Counted from the stretch's first letter, positions 26,960 to 35,876 are shown. The stretch is DNA of 64,000 nucleotides from Desulfonauticus sp. 38_4375 (GCA_001507915.1 LGER01000004.1:1-64000); one strand, 5' to 3'. The notes: generated from the sequence alone by a model not told the origin. A program made the numbers and translations.

Positions 26960-27621
26960 GATTTTAGGTAAGTAAGGATATTTTTGATGTATTTGTCTAT
27001 TTTATCTATATTGGCCTTATCCTCTGCACTATTGGCCAAAAAAACAATAGCCAGGGTAGGTTTATTGTCTTCCAGAAAAAACCTTTTTATCTGGCCTTTA
27101 ATCGCAATATCTTCTTTATTGGGCAGGGAAAATTTGAGCTCTACTTCATCTTCTGGGCTTAACTTATTTTTATCCCCTTCTTCCTTTAAAAGAAAAGCTG
27201 CTCCACCTCTGCTTAAGTTGAGCAAAACGCCTTCTATTTCCTTTTCTTTTTTTAAGCTGGCAGGAAAAAAACAATTTACCCTGGGCACCTTGCGAAGATT
27301 GAGGGCATCTATTTTAAAGGGCTCTCTTAAAAAGAGCATTCCCGTGGGTTTAAAGGTAAAATAAAAGGGAGTGGTAATACAGGAATAGATTTCTCCATCT
27401 ACCAGCAGGCGCAAAGTAAGGTCTGGTTCAGCCTGTAAGATTCTTTTTATGCCCGCAAAAGGGGGCAAAGTGGTGAGTAAGAAATTATCTGGATACCAGC
27501 CCAGGTAAAGGGTCTTGATAGTGCCTTTGGTGGGTATTTCAATTAAAATTCTATCGCCAGGAGTGATTCTCTTTAGGACAGAGTAGAGTTTTTGTTTTTC
27601 TTTTTCCAGATTTCCCAGCAT
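26956..27621 (-). CDS. PilZ domain c-di-GMP effector, YcgR-like
   Basis: 221 residues. The N-terminal half resembles the YcgR flagellar-brake domain (GDRILIEIPTKGTIKTLYLGWYP). The C-terminal PilZ domain has both c-di-GMP motifs: R-x3-R in LRKVPRVNCF and N-x-S-x2-G in LNLSRGGAAF. It probably reads the c-di-GMP made by the GGDEF protein encoded 10 bases upstream and alters motility or surface behaviour. Confidence 0.88.
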   Translation of the reverse strand: MLGNLEKEKQKLYSVLKRITPGDRILIEIPTKGTIKTLYLGWYPDNFLLTTLPPFAGIKRILQAEPDLTLRLLVDGEIYSCITTPFYFTFKPTGMLFLREPFKIDALNLRKVPRVNCFFPASLKKEKEIEGVLLNLSRGGAAFLLKEEGDKNKLSPEDEVELKFSLPNKEDIAIKGQIKRFFLEDNKPTLAIVFLANSAEDKANIDKIDKYIKNILTYLKS

Positions 27622-27631
27622 ATTTTTGGTC

Positions 27632-28495
27632 TTAAAGGTTAAGGTTAAAGCTTATGTTCCGTCCCTTTTTTTTAGCTTCATAAAGGGCTTTGTCTGCTAG
27701 GTCAATGAGTTCGTGTAAATCTGTAAAACTGTGTTTTAGGGTAGCTACCCCCACACTTACCGTAATGCTTAAAGCCAGGCTGGGACTTAAGTGAAAAGGC
27801 TGGTTGGCGATGTTTTCCCGTATGCGCTCAGCCACGAGCATGGCTCCTTTGGCATCTGTTTCTGGGAGCAAGATTACGAACTCTTCTCCACCATAACGGG
27901 CAGCAATGTCCACATCTCGAATGGAGTCCAGGATTCTGCGGGCGGTGCGAATGAGCACCTGGTCTCCAATGGAGTGGCCATAGACATCGTTGACTTTTTT
28001 GAAATAATCCAGATCCAGCATGAGTAGACTAAGAGGCCATCTGTGTCTTCTGGAGCGAAGTAGTTCCCTTTGGCCCTGTTTTAAAAAATAACGGCGGTTA
28101 AAAAGTCCGGTTAGGGGGTCAGTAATGGCTTCTTTTTCCAAAAGTAAGGACAGGGTCCTGGTCTTTAAAAGGGTTTTTACCCTGGCTAAAAGTTCCAGGT
28201 GCTCTATGGGCGTGGTGAGGAGTTCGTCTATTTCGTGGAAAAGATGGTTTTGATAAGAGCGAAGGTTTTTTTTGGTGGTAAGGAGTAAAGAGGGTAAGAA
28301 TAGGGGGTGGACCTGGTTTTTTAGTTTGCGAATTTCTTCCTGGTAAGCTCGAAACCCAGGTCCATCTACTATAAGCAAGTCCTGTTCTGGAGGGAAGTGG
28401 TCGTTTAGGAGAAACACCTGGTAGTGCTGGGATAGATACTCTCGCAAAAGTTTTTTGTTTTGCTCGTTTTTTAACATTAAAAGGATTTTTTCCAT
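27632..28495 (-). CDS. Diguanylate cyclase with degenerate receiver-like N-terminus
   Basis: 287 residues. Residues about 1-115 fold like a receiver: ILLMLKNEQNKK replaces the acidic pair, LLIVDGPGF offers an Asp, and TTPIEHLELLARV has Thr where the conserved Lys should be. It is therefore probably not phosphorylated normally. The C-terminal GGDEF domain is intact, with DPLTGLFNRRYFL and the active-site RYGGEEFVILLPETD. I see no RxxD inhibitory site in the expected place. It makes c-di-GMP for the neighbouring PilZ protein. Confidence 0.92.
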   Translation of the reverse strand: MEKILLMLKNEQNKKLLREYLSQHYQVFLLNDHFPPEQDLLIVDGPGFRAYQEEIRKLKNQVHPLFLPSLLLTTKKNLRSYQNHLFHEIDELLTTPIEHLELLARVKTLLKTRTLSLLLEKEAITDPLTGLFNRRYFLKQGQRELLRSRRHRWPLSLLMLDLDYFKKVNDVYGHSIGDQVLIRTARRILDSIRDVDIAARYGGEEFVILLPETDAKGAMLVAERIRENIANQPFHLSPSLALSITVSVGVATLKHSFTDLHELIDLADKALYEAKKKGRNISFNLNL

Positions 28496-28503
28496 AAGCT
28501 ACC

Positions 28504-28857
28504 TTATTGTCCCAGAATAGTTTGTACCAGAGTTAAGAGTTGTTTAGGAGAAAGGGGTTTTATCAGTACCCCTCTGGCTCCTTCTTTTATGCTGGTGGCA
28601 TCTAGCTTGTCAGTGCGGGTAGCAGAAATGAGCACAAAGGGGATGTCCCTGGACCTTAATTCCTGGCAGTAGGACCAGATGTTGTTGTCAAAACCACTTA
28701 TGTCCAGCAAGGCTACTCCCATGTCCTCATCCTGGAGGAAGCTTTCCAGGTCTTTGTAGTTAGCTGCCAGGCAGGAAGTTATCCCGTGCTGGTGGAAAAA
28801 TTGAGACATAAGCTCCAGGTTTTTTTGGTTTTTGTTGAGGATGAGCACCTTTTTCAT
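28504..28857 (-). CDS. Stand-alone receiver, partly degenerate
   Basis: 117 residues. Asp52 (VALLDISGFD) and the KP pair (VLIKPLSPKQLL) are present, but the N-terminal acidic pair that binds Mg2+ is replaced in LILNKNQKN. It may be poorly phosphorylated or act as a fixed protein-interaction module. It overlaps the KaiC-like gene by one base and precedes the GGDEF gene by 8 bases. Confidence 0.85.
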   Translation of the reverse strand: MKKVLILNKNQKNLELMSQFFHQHGITSCLAANYKDLESFLQDEDMGVALLDISGFDNNIWSYCQELRSRDIPFVLISATRTDKLDATSIKEGARGVLIKPLSPKQLLTLVQTILGQ

Positions 28858-29948
28858 TACTTCTCCTCCTTCCTGAACACTGGAGTGCCACTTAAAATAT
28901 TCTGGAGGTTGTTTAGTGGCTCGCCTACTTTAATGCCATAGCGGGTAATTACAAATTCGCGCAGGGTCTTTTCAAAATCCCCCAGGCGTTTTTTGAGTAC
29001 ACCAATGGCTTTTCTCATGGCTCCTTCTATTTCCAGGTAGCGCAAGAAGATAACATTATCTGCCAGATAGCTGATGTCAAAACTGGAAATGGTAAAGTCT
29101 CCAGTGATGTTTTTCACTTCACTGGGCAGTAATACTGTAACTCCCATCTGGGTGAGGTACTTGCACACAGCATGCAACTCAGAGATAAGCTCTTTGCCAC
29201 GAATGGACTGGCTATAACCAGAGGTGGAGTCAATCATTACCACTTTGGTCTTGTTCTTTTCCACATCCTTACGGAGCATATCTGCAAAGGCGTCTGGAGT
29301 GTAAATTTGAGGCTCTATCTTTTTAATTTCCAGGGTGCCTTTTTCCATCATATAACTTGCTGCTATGTTTACCTGTTCACACCGACGGATAATCTTTTCT
29401 TTGGTTTCCTCAAAGGTATAGACCACAGACCTTTCTCCCCTACCTGCAGTTTCCTTGATAAACTGCATGCCCAAAGTGGTCTTACCCACTCCAGAAGGTC
29501 CGCTTAAAAGGGTTACGGTGCCTCTTTCAATGCCACCCATTAACAATTCGTCTATTTCTGGGACTCCAAAGGACAGAGTGTCAAAGGTGGGTGGGGTTAG
29601 GTAGCTTTCTTCTAAAGTGATTCTGGGATAGATGAGTACGCCCTGGTTTTCCTTTATGTCCATGGAGTGTTTACCTGCTATAAAGTCCGAGCCCCTGAAC
29701 TTGCTTACCAAAAGATAGCGGTCCTGGTCTTGCACCAGGATTTCCAGAATGCCATCACTTAAAAAACGCAAGTCATCATCTGGAGCATCTGGGCTGGCTT
29801 CAGAGGTAAAGAGTACAGTAGCCCCGCTTTCAGCTAAAAAACGCAAAAAGGACAAAACCTGTTTTCTAAACTGAAAAACATCTGGAGCCAGATATCTAAA
29901 CTGGGTCATGGAGTCTATAACCACTCTGGTGGGTTTTAGCTTTTCCAC
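28857..29948 (-). CDS. KaiC-like fragment downstream of the stop (possible re-initiation product)
   Basis: 363 residues from a GTG with a poor ribosome site. It begins inside the first KaiC domain just before Walker B, so it lacks the first P-loop, but it keeps the entire second domain (SGPSGVGKTTLGMQF, VVYTFEETKEKI, VVMIDSTSGYS). If expressed, it would be a single-active-site ATPase. Confidence 0.6.
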   Translation of the reverse strand: MEKLKPTRVVIDSMTQFRYLAPDVFQFRKQVLSFLRFLAESGATVLFTSEASPDAPDDDLRFLSDGILEILVQDQDRYLLVSKFRGSDFIAGKHSMDIKENQGVLIYPRITLEESYLTPPTFDTLSFGVPEIDELLMGGIERGTVTLLSGPSGVGKTTLGMQFIKETAGRGERSVVYTFEETKEKIIRRCEQVNIAASYMMEKGTLEIKKIEPQIYTPDAFADMLRKDVEKNKTKVVMIDSTSGYSQSIRGKELISELHAVCKYLTQMGVTVLLPSEVKNITGDFTISSFDISYLADNVIFLRYLEIEGAMRKAIGVLKKRLGDFEKTLREFVITRYGIKVGEPLNNLQNILSGTPVFRKEEK

Positions 29949-29975
29949 CCTTTCTTGAATGGCCTTAGTGGTGGG

Positions 29976-30299
29976 TTACCTTTCCACTTCTGCCGGGGAA
30001 AAGATGTCATAGCTTTCCATTTGCGTAAAATAGGAAGACTCAGGGCTTAAGTCCAGAAAATCTACCTTTTTTAGCTGCAGGCCCAGATTTTGGGCATTTT
30101 CCCGAATTTGTTCCTCTTTTTCTCCCAGACTGATAAAAAGGCAATTTTCCTTGTGTTTGCTGCCTTCTTCTAAAAAGTGCAGCCCCAGGGTGGTCTTGCC
30201 ACTTCCAGGCCCTCCAGCGATAAGATAGGCCCTTTTTGCAATAAATCCGCCCTTTAAAATTTTATCCAGACCTTCAATACCTGAAGAGAGTTTTTGCAT
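29976..30299 (-). CDS. KaiC-like N-terminal fragment upstream of the stop
   Basis: 107 residues from an ATG preceded by GGAGG. It holds GIEGLDKILKGGF and the P-loop GGPGSGKTTLGLHF, with ISLGEKEEQI at the place of the catalytic glutamates, then stops before Walker B. On its own it could not form a complete ATPase domain. Confidence 0.6.
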   Translation of the reverse strand: MQKLSSGIEGLDKILKGGFIAKRAYLIAGGPGSGKTTLGLHFLEEGSKHKENCLFISLGEKEEQIRENAQNLGLQLKKVDFLDLSPESSYFTQMESYDIFSPAEVER

Positions 30300-30552
30300 A
30301 AACCTCCTCCTTTAATTTATTTTGGTCTTTAGAATAAACCAAAAGGGAAAAATTTGTCAAAGAAAAATGAGAAGTTGAATAGTATTTTTTTTATTTTGGC
30401 CCTGGTAGGTTAATTTTTTTTATACCTTAAGTTTAAAAATAGTCAGGATACTACTATTTTAGAAGGTGAAAAAAAACAAAAAAGTGGTTGCTAAAAGATT
30501 TTTTTTAGTTAAAAAAAGATATAACTTTTTAGTATATTTTCGAGGTAAAGTC

Positions 30553-30879
30553 ATGGATGGGGATGTGTTGGTTATTTATGGCAAGATATTTAAGGCCCTA
30601 GGGGAAAAAATGGAGGTCTTGATTGGCGAAAGTGCTTCCATTTCTGTGCTTCGAGCTTCCTGGCGACTGGTAAAAAAGGAATACCCCTTTTTAGCCCATC
30701 TTAATCCTTCTTCTCTGGACTTAGGGGTGTTTAAAACTACAGAGGTTGCTTCTGAAGAGCTGGAAAAAGGACTACAGGAGTTTTTAAATACGGTGCTGGA
30801 GTTGTTTTCTGACCTGGTAGGAGGAATTTTAACCCAAAAATTAGAAGAAGTACTTTTGAAGTGTAAAGAGGAAAAGTAA
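30553..30879 (+). CDS. Hypothetical protein linked to a KaiC-like ATPase
   Basis: 108 residues, not recognised. It begins MDGDVLVIYGKIFKALGEKM and looks mostly helical, with no cysteines or membrane helix. I chose the ATG at 30553 because GAGG lies 8 bases before it; an upstream GTG at 30466 would add 29 very basic residues from an AT-rich leader. It is 2 bases before the 651-residue KaiC-like gene, so it is probably a partner of that ATPase, and it is the first gene of the plus-strand signalling operon. Confidence 0.65.
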   Translation: MDGDVLVIYGKIFKALGEKMEVLIGESASISVLRASWRLVKKEYPFLAHLNPSSLDLGVFKTTEVASEELEKGLQEFLNTVLELFSDLVGGILTQKLEEVLLKCKEEK

Positions 30880-30881
30880 AG

Positions 30882-32837
30882 ATGTCTGAGCTTAAGTTAA
30901 ATCCTACTTGTATTCCTCTTTTGGACCACTTTTTACAAGGAGGAATTCCTGCTTATTCTTTAAATGTAGTAGCAGGATTGCCAGGGGCTGGAAAAACCAT
31001 TTTTGTCCAGAATTTGGTTTTTAATTACCTTAAAAAACATCCTGGGGCCACTGCCCTTTACTTCTCCACCATTTCTGAGCCCACCTTAAAAATAGTGCGC
31101 TACTTATCTACCTTTAGCTTTTTTGACGCAGATATTTTTGGAGAAAGGGTGTTTTACTTTGATTTACATGAATATGTGGTCAAGCACACTTTAAATGCAG
31201 TTTCTGATTTTATCTGGAAAAAAGTAGAGGAAAAGGAGCCTTCCCTCTTGGTGATAGATTCCTTTAAGGCCATTAGCGATATGGTGCGCAATGAACCTGC
31301 CTTTAGACTCTTTTGTTATAACCTGTCCATGCGTTTGGCTACTTCCAGGTGTACTAGCTTTTTGGTAGGTGAATACTCCAGAAGGGATATGGAGCAGGAT
31401 TCTGAATTTGCCGTGGCAGACGGCATCTTCTATTTGGACCGCAGTACAGACAAGGTAATCAGAAACCTGGAAGTGCATAAGTTAAGAGGCCAAAAGGTCT
31501 CTCTTGCTCCTTTGCCCTATACTATCTCCAGTGAAGGGATTCGGATTCTGGGCTGGGGCTATAATCTGGAAGCAGAGGAAAAACAACCCCTGGGACTGGG
31601 TAAAAAGGAAAAGACGAACATTTCTGGTCTGGATAAAATCCTGGAAGGTGGGTTTAGAAAAGGGCAAGGAGTGCTTATTTCAGGCACTTCTGGAAGTGGC
31701 AAGACCTCTTTTAGTTTAAATCTGGCCTATCACTACGCCCTGCAGGGGAAAAAAGTGGTTTATTATTCCTTTGAAGAAGCTCCAGAAGTGTTTGAAGGCT
31801 TTTTAGCCCAGGTGGGGCTGGATTATGGGCAGGTAAAGGACAACCTTGTTTTTAAGCACAGGTACTTGAGTCAACTGGTTTTAGAAGAAGAAATGCTTAA
31901 CTTACAGGAGATTTTAACGGGTAAGGAAGTGGATGTGCTTTTTGTGGATTCCTTATCCATGCTCTTACATTCAGTGAAAGACTCTTCAGAAATCAGGACC
32001 TTTTGTTATTATTTGCAAAAATGTCTTTATGAGCAGGGAAAATTGGGCTTTTTTACCAGTGATATTCATTTTGGGCGCAATGATTTATCCCGGAGTGGAG
32101 TGGAAGAGACCATCTTTGATGTGGTAATCCATCTGAGTTTGTCCAATGGTTCGGGATTAAGAAAGCACTTTCTGGAAGTTTACAAGTATCGGGGCGGTTA
32201 TGCCAAAAAGGGTATTTTTCGCTGGACCTTGGCTGAGAACAAAGGGCTCAGGATTTTTGATTTTACAGTGCCCTTGAGGCTGCCTGCACCTCCTCAAAAC
32301 AAATTTTTCCTTTCCCAGTGGACTATCTCCTATCCCAGGCTTATCGTGGCCAAAATAGAATCCAAACTACTTGGCCTGCAGGTAGGGGCAAAGTTTTTGG
32401 CTGAAGGCCTGGAAAACGGAGAAGATATTTATCTTTTGGGCTTTTTTGAAGAAGAAGACAGGGTAAAGCAGGATTTGTCTTCCTTTGGTTTGCCGGATTC
32501 AGCTCAACTAAAGTTTTTAGGCCCCCTGTATAGATTTAATCAAGACCCAGAGGTCCTGTGTTTTGAACTGTTGAAATGCTTAAACGAACAAAATAAACCT
32601 GCCAGGGTTTTTATCCCCTTGCTTCCAGAGATGTTTTCTCTTTCCAGGGCCTGGCTTAAGTGGTTAAATCCCTTTTTGCAAAGTAAAGGAGTGGTGTTGT
32701 GGATAAACTTTTTGTCTGAGCAAAAACTGGCCCTTTGGCCCGGGCTTGCTGATTTGGTGTTGTCTGTAAAGAAAAGAACCGAAAATTTAATATTGAAAAA
32801 TTTGGATAGAGAAGAAACCCTGGAGCTTAGTAGTTAG
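30882..32837 (+). CDS. Double-domain KaiC-like ATPase with an extra C-terminal domain
   Basis: 651 residues. The first KaiC domain has P-loop GLPGAGKTIFVQNL (about 32-45) and Walker B LLVIDSFKAI. The second has SGTSGSGKTSFSLNL (about 265-280), FEEAPE at the catalytic glutamates and Walker B VLFVDSLSML. In the first domain the glutamate pair reads STISEP with a single Glu, so it may hydrolyse ATP weakly. About 190 further residues (about 460-651) match nothing I recognise. It sits between a small hypothetical gene and a hybrid kinase gene, divergent from the other KaiC gene. Confidence 0.85.
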   Translation: MSELKLNPTCIPLLDHFLQGGIPAYSLNVVAGLPGAGKTIFVQNLVFNYLKKHPGATALYFSTISEPTLKIVRYLSTFSFFDADIFGERVFYFDLHEYVVKHTLNAVSDFIWKKVEEKEPSLLVIDSFKAISDMVRNEPAFRLFCYNLSMRLATSRCTSFLVGEYSRRDMEQDSEFAVADGIFYLDRSTDKVIRNLEVHKLRGQKVSLAPLPYTISSEGIRILGWGYNLEAEEKQPLGLGKKEKTNISGLDKILEGGFRKGQGVLISGTSGSGKTSFSLNLAYHYALQGKKVVYYSFEEAPEVFEGFLAQVGLDYGQVKDNLVFKHRYLSQLVLEEEMLNLQEILTGKEVDVLFVDSLSMLLHSVKDSSEIRTFCYYLQKCLYEQGKLGFFTSDIHFGRNDLSRSGVEETIFDVVIHLSLSNGSGLRKHFLEVYKYRGGYAKKGIFRWTLAENKGLRIFDFTVPLRLPAPPQNKFFLSQWTISYPRLIVAKIESKLLGLQVGAKFLAEGLENGEDIYLLGFFEEEDRVKQDLSSFGLPDSAQLKFLGPLYRFNQDPEVLCFELLKCLNEQNKPARVFIPLLPEMFSLSRAWLKWLNPFLQSKGVVLWINFLSEQKLALWPGLADLVLSVKKRTENLILKNLDREETLELSS

Positions 32838-32841
32838 TTGT

Positions 32842-34803
32842 ATGGTGGAGTATCCAGAAAGTTTTAGCAAACTTATTTTTGGTTTACATGCTTTAACCCG
32901 CAAGCTCATTGCTTCCTTAGACTATGAAAATTTTCTGCTTCAGTTGATAAAGTTTGTATTAAAAGAAGGAAAAGGAGATGTAGTTGTTGCTTTTTTAGAA
33001 GAGAAGCAGGATTATCTTTATTTTTCTTCTAGAGGTGATATAGATAAAAGGGTAGAACAAGAAATACTTACCAAAATAAAGTCCCTTTACTTTAAGTTAA
33101 AAAATAAAAAAATAAGCGTAGAGCTAAAAAAGGATATTTTACACCTTACAGGTAGTAAAATTGAAAAGATAGAAAGTAATTTTTTCCTTCCTCTTTTTGG
33201 AAAGGAAAAAGGGGAAATTATAGGACTTATTTATTTTGGGGCGCAGGAAAAAAATGCCTTTGACCCTGAGGATATCCAGTTTTATTATGCCCTGGCTGAG
33301 CATACTTCCTTTGCCCTGAGTTTACTAAAGGACCTTTTGGATGAAGAAAGCAAGAGGTTAAAGGTAATCTTTAGCGAGCTTCCCTATGGAATGGTTTTAT
33401 TTGAAGAGGGAGGCAAGATAATCGTGAACAATGAATTGGGGGAAAAGCTTTTAACCCTTTTTTGCAAAAGGGACATGGAAAAGTGTTATCAGTCCATTGG
33501 CCCCTATTCCTGGGATTTTTTGCTGTCCAGGGGAGAGCAGGGAGTAGAGCTGGAAGCAGAAGAAAAGGTTTTTGTCAGGATAAAGTGTAAAGAGGTTATC
33601 TATCGTCAAAAAAAAGCCTATCTGGTGGTTCTGGAAGATATCTCCAGGGCCAAGGAAGTGGAAAAGCAGATGATAGGCCAGGAAAGGCTGGCTGCCGTGG
33701 GTAAACTTGCAGCTGGAATTGCCCATGATTTTAACAATATTTTAAATATTATCATGGGTTATGCTGAGTTGGTAAAAAGGGATAGCAACCTTTCCTCCAA
33801 ATCTTATGAACGCTTAAATGTTTTAGTAGAGCAAAGTGAAAGGGCTGCTGCTCTTATTCGCCAGATTTTAGATTTTAGCCGCAAGAGTATGTTAAACAGG
33901 TCTTTGCTTTCTTTGGTTTCTTTTATCAAAGAACAGGTCAAATTTTTCCAACGCATTTTTCCAGCTAATATTCAGTTTAAGCTGCAAATCCTGGAAGAAA
34001 ACCTGATTGTCAAGGCAGATCTGGCTTCTTTGCAACAGGTGATTAACAATATTGTGATTAACTCTCGGGACGCCATGCCTGAAGGGGGAACAATTACCAT
34101 TACTTTAGACAGAGTAGAAACTACTGACCAGGAGAGATTACATTATATTATGCCTGGGGGTAAGTGGGCTAAGATAGAGATAATGGATACAGGTAAAGGT
34201 ATCCCTCAAGAGGTGTTACCCCACATCTTTGAACCCTTTTTTACCACCAAAGAAGTGGGGCAGGGTACAGGACTGGGACTGGCTCAGGCCTATGGAGTGA
34301 TTAAGCAACACGATGGTTTTATTTTTGCCCGCAGCAAAGAGGGGCAGGGCACAGTAATGACCATATATCTTCCTTTGTATGAAAAAAAAGAGCCCAGGTC
34401 AGAGGAATTAAAAGAAGAAGCCATTATTCAGGGGCAGGGTGAACTGGTTTTGGTGGTGGATGATGACCCGGATTTTTTGGATTTTTTAGCCTTGCTTTTA
34501 AAAGACCTCAATTTTGAAACCATTACAGCTCAGGATGCTACCGAAGCTATGGACAAGTTTTTGCGCTATCAAAAGCAGATTAGCCTGGTGATAAGCGACT
34601 TGGTTTTACCGGACCAAAGCGGGCTTGATTTTTTGTCCAAAGTTCTTTTGCTTAAACCAGACTTAAAGACCCTACTTATCTCTGGCTATGCCTCGCCAGA
34701 AATAAAAGACCCTGAACTAAAGGAAAAAATTTATTTTCTAAGCAAGCCCTTTGGCCTTAAAACTATCTCTTTTGTTCTTAGGAAAATTTTGCTAAACCCC
34801 TAG
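32842..34803 (+). CDS. Cytosolic GAF/PAS hybrid histidine kinase with receiver
   Basis: 653 residues with no membrane helix. A GAF-like domain (about 15-165) precedes a PAS-like segment (about 170-280; LPYGMVLFEEGGKIIVNN). HisKA follows with His295 ([15 protein letters not shown]), then N-box NNIVINSRDAM, G1 DTGKGIP, F-box FEPFFTT and G2 GTGLGLAQ. A C-terminal receiver begins VLVVDDDPDFLDFL, with LVISDLVLPDQSG as phospho-acceptor. It lies 4 bases after the KaiC-like gene, so it probably works with that ATPase. Confidence 0.9.
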   Translation: MVEYPESFSKLIFGLHALTRKLIASLDYENFLLQLIKFVLKEGKGDVVVAFLEEKQDYLYFSSRGDIDKRVEQEILTKIKSLYFKLKNKKISVELKKDILHLTGSKIEKIESNFFLPLFGKEKGEIIGLIYFGAQEKNAFDPEDIQFYYALAEHTSFALSLLKDLLDEESKRLKVIFSELPYGMVLFEEGGKIIVNNELGEKLLTLFCKRDMEKCYQSIGPYSWDFLLSRGEQGVELEAEEKVFVRIKCKEVIYRQKKAYLVVLEDISRAKEVEKQMIGQERLAAVGKLAAGIAHDFNNILNIIMGYAELVKRDSNLSSKSYERLNVLVEQSERAAALIRQILDFSRKSMLNRSLLSLVSFIKEQVKFFQRIFPANIQFKLQILEENLIVKADLASLQQVINNIVINSRDAMPEGGTITITLDRVETTDQERLHYIMPGGKWAKIEIMDTGKGIPQEVLPHIFEPFFTTKEVGQGTGLGLAQAYGVIKQHDGFIFARSKEGQGTVMTIYLPLYEKKEPRSEELKEEAIIQGQGELVLVVDDDPDFLDFLALLLKDLNFETITAQDATEAMDKFLRYQKQISLVISDLVLPDQSGLDFLSKVLLLKPDLKTLLISGYASPEIKDPELKEKIYFLSKPFGLKTISFVLRKILLNP

Positions 34804-34805
34804 GC

Positions 34806-35876
34806 ATGTCCAAGCGCACTAAAAAAATCTGGGTAGGTTGGGTAAGTATTGGAGGGGATAGCCCCATTCGGGTGCAGTCCATGACCAATACAGATACCAG
34901 GGATGTGGCTTCCACTGTCAGGCAGATTTTAGAGCTGGAAGAAGTGGGTTGTGAACTGGTCAGAGTGGCAGTGGTGGATAAAGAAGCTGCTCAAAAACTT
35001 GCTTTAATAAAAAAACAGATAAACATTCCTCTGATTGCAGATATTCACTTTGACTATAGGCTGGCCTTAATGGCCCTGGAGCAAGGAGTAGATGGCCTTA
35101 GATTAAATCCAGGTAATATTGGAGGAGAGGATAAGGTCGATAAGGTAGTAGAAAGGGCCAAAGAGTATAAAGTGCCCATTCGCATTGGGGTAAATGCTGG
35201 CTCTTTGGAAAAGGACTTGCTCCAACAATATGGCCCTACACCTGAGGCCATGGTCAAAAGCGCCCTAAGGCATGTAAAACTTTTAGAAGAAAGGGATTTT
35301 AGAGAAATCAAGATTTCTTTAAAGGCCTCTTCTGTGCTCAAAACCATAAAGGCTTACCAGCTTTTAGCCAGAAAAGTGGATTATCCCTTGCATATTGGCA
35401 TTACTGAAGCAGGCACCTTGCTCAGGGGGACAGTTAAATCTTCTGTTGGACTGGGCATTTTACTGTATGAGGGTATTGGCGACACCTTAAGGGTCTCCCT
35501 AACAGACTCGCCAGTAAAGGAAGTCCAGGTGGCCTGGGAAATTTTAAGGTCTCTGGAACTTAGGAGCAGAGGGCCTGAAATTATTGCCTGTCCTACCTGT
35601 GGGAGAACAGAGATTGATTTAATCAAACTGGCCCAGGAGGTAGAAGAGGCCTTAAGGGGAGTGAAGGAAGTTTTTACCGTGGCAGTGATGGGTTGTGTGG
35701 TCAATGGGCCTGGAGAAGCCAAAGAAGCAGATATTGGACTGGCAGGCGGAAAAGACCTTGGTATTATTTTTGTTAAGGGTAAGGTGAAAAAAAAGGTAAA
35801 GGGCAGAGAAAACTTGCTCAAGAGTTTTTTAGAAGAAGTGGAGATTTTTCTGCAGGAAAGAAAAAAGGAGGGCTAG
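34806..35876 (+). CDS. ispG: (E)-4-hydroxy-3-methylbut-2-enyl-diphosphate synthase
   Basis: 356 residues. IspG (GcpE) makes HMBPP in the MEP isoprenoid pathway and carries a [4Fe-4S] cluster. IRVQSMTNTDTRDV, RLNPGNIGGEDKV and the cluster segments CPTCGRTEIDL and GCVVNGPGEAKEADIG are all present. It is a housekeeping gene placed 2 bases after the signalling operon. Its TAG stop is directly followed by the ATG of the chemoreceptor, so the three are probably on one message. Confidence 0.96.
   Translation: MSKRTKKIWVGWVSIGGDSPIRVQSMTNTDTRDVASTVRQILELEEVGCELVRVAVVDKEAAQKLALIKKQINIPLIADIHFDYRLALMALEQGVDGLRLNPGNIGGEDKVDKVVERAKEYKVPIRIGVNAGSLEKDLLQQYGPTPEAMVKSALRHVKLLEERDFREIKISLKASSVLKTIKAYQLLARKVDYPLHIGITEAGTLLRGTVKSSVGLGILLYEGIGDTLRVSLTDSPVKEVQVAWEILRSLELRSRGPEIIACPTCGRTEIDLIKLAQEVEEALRGVKEVFTVAVMGCVVNGPGEAKEADIGLAGGKDLGIIFVKGKVKKKVKGRENLLKSFLEEVEIFLQERKKEG

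Larger units (their letters stand above)
28857..30299 (-). pseudogene. KaiC-family ATPase gene interrupted by an in-frame TAA
   Basis: The whole reading frame spans 481 codons, the usual length of a two-domain KaiC-like protein. It has the first P-loop GGPGSGKTTLGLHFL near residue 35, the Walker B VVIDSMTQF, and a second KaiC domain with GPSGVGKTTLGMQF. Codon 108 (29976-29978) is TAA; the same frame continues without a shift (VER, stop, PTTKAIQERVEKLKPTRVV). This is a nonsense change in a conserved region, either a real mutation, a recoded stop or a base error. It heads the minus-strand operon with receiver, GGDEF, PilZ, FIST and kinase. Confidence 0.8.

Noticed and set aside
30438-30458. Weak inverted repeat AATAGT-N9-ACTATT between the two KaiC operons
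   Set aside because: Six-base A/T-rich arms are expected by chance in this composition.
35381-35821. 146-residue minus-strand ORF opposite ispG
   Set aside because: It is rich in Ser, Pro and Leu, as expected from the complement of ispG codons, with no family match.
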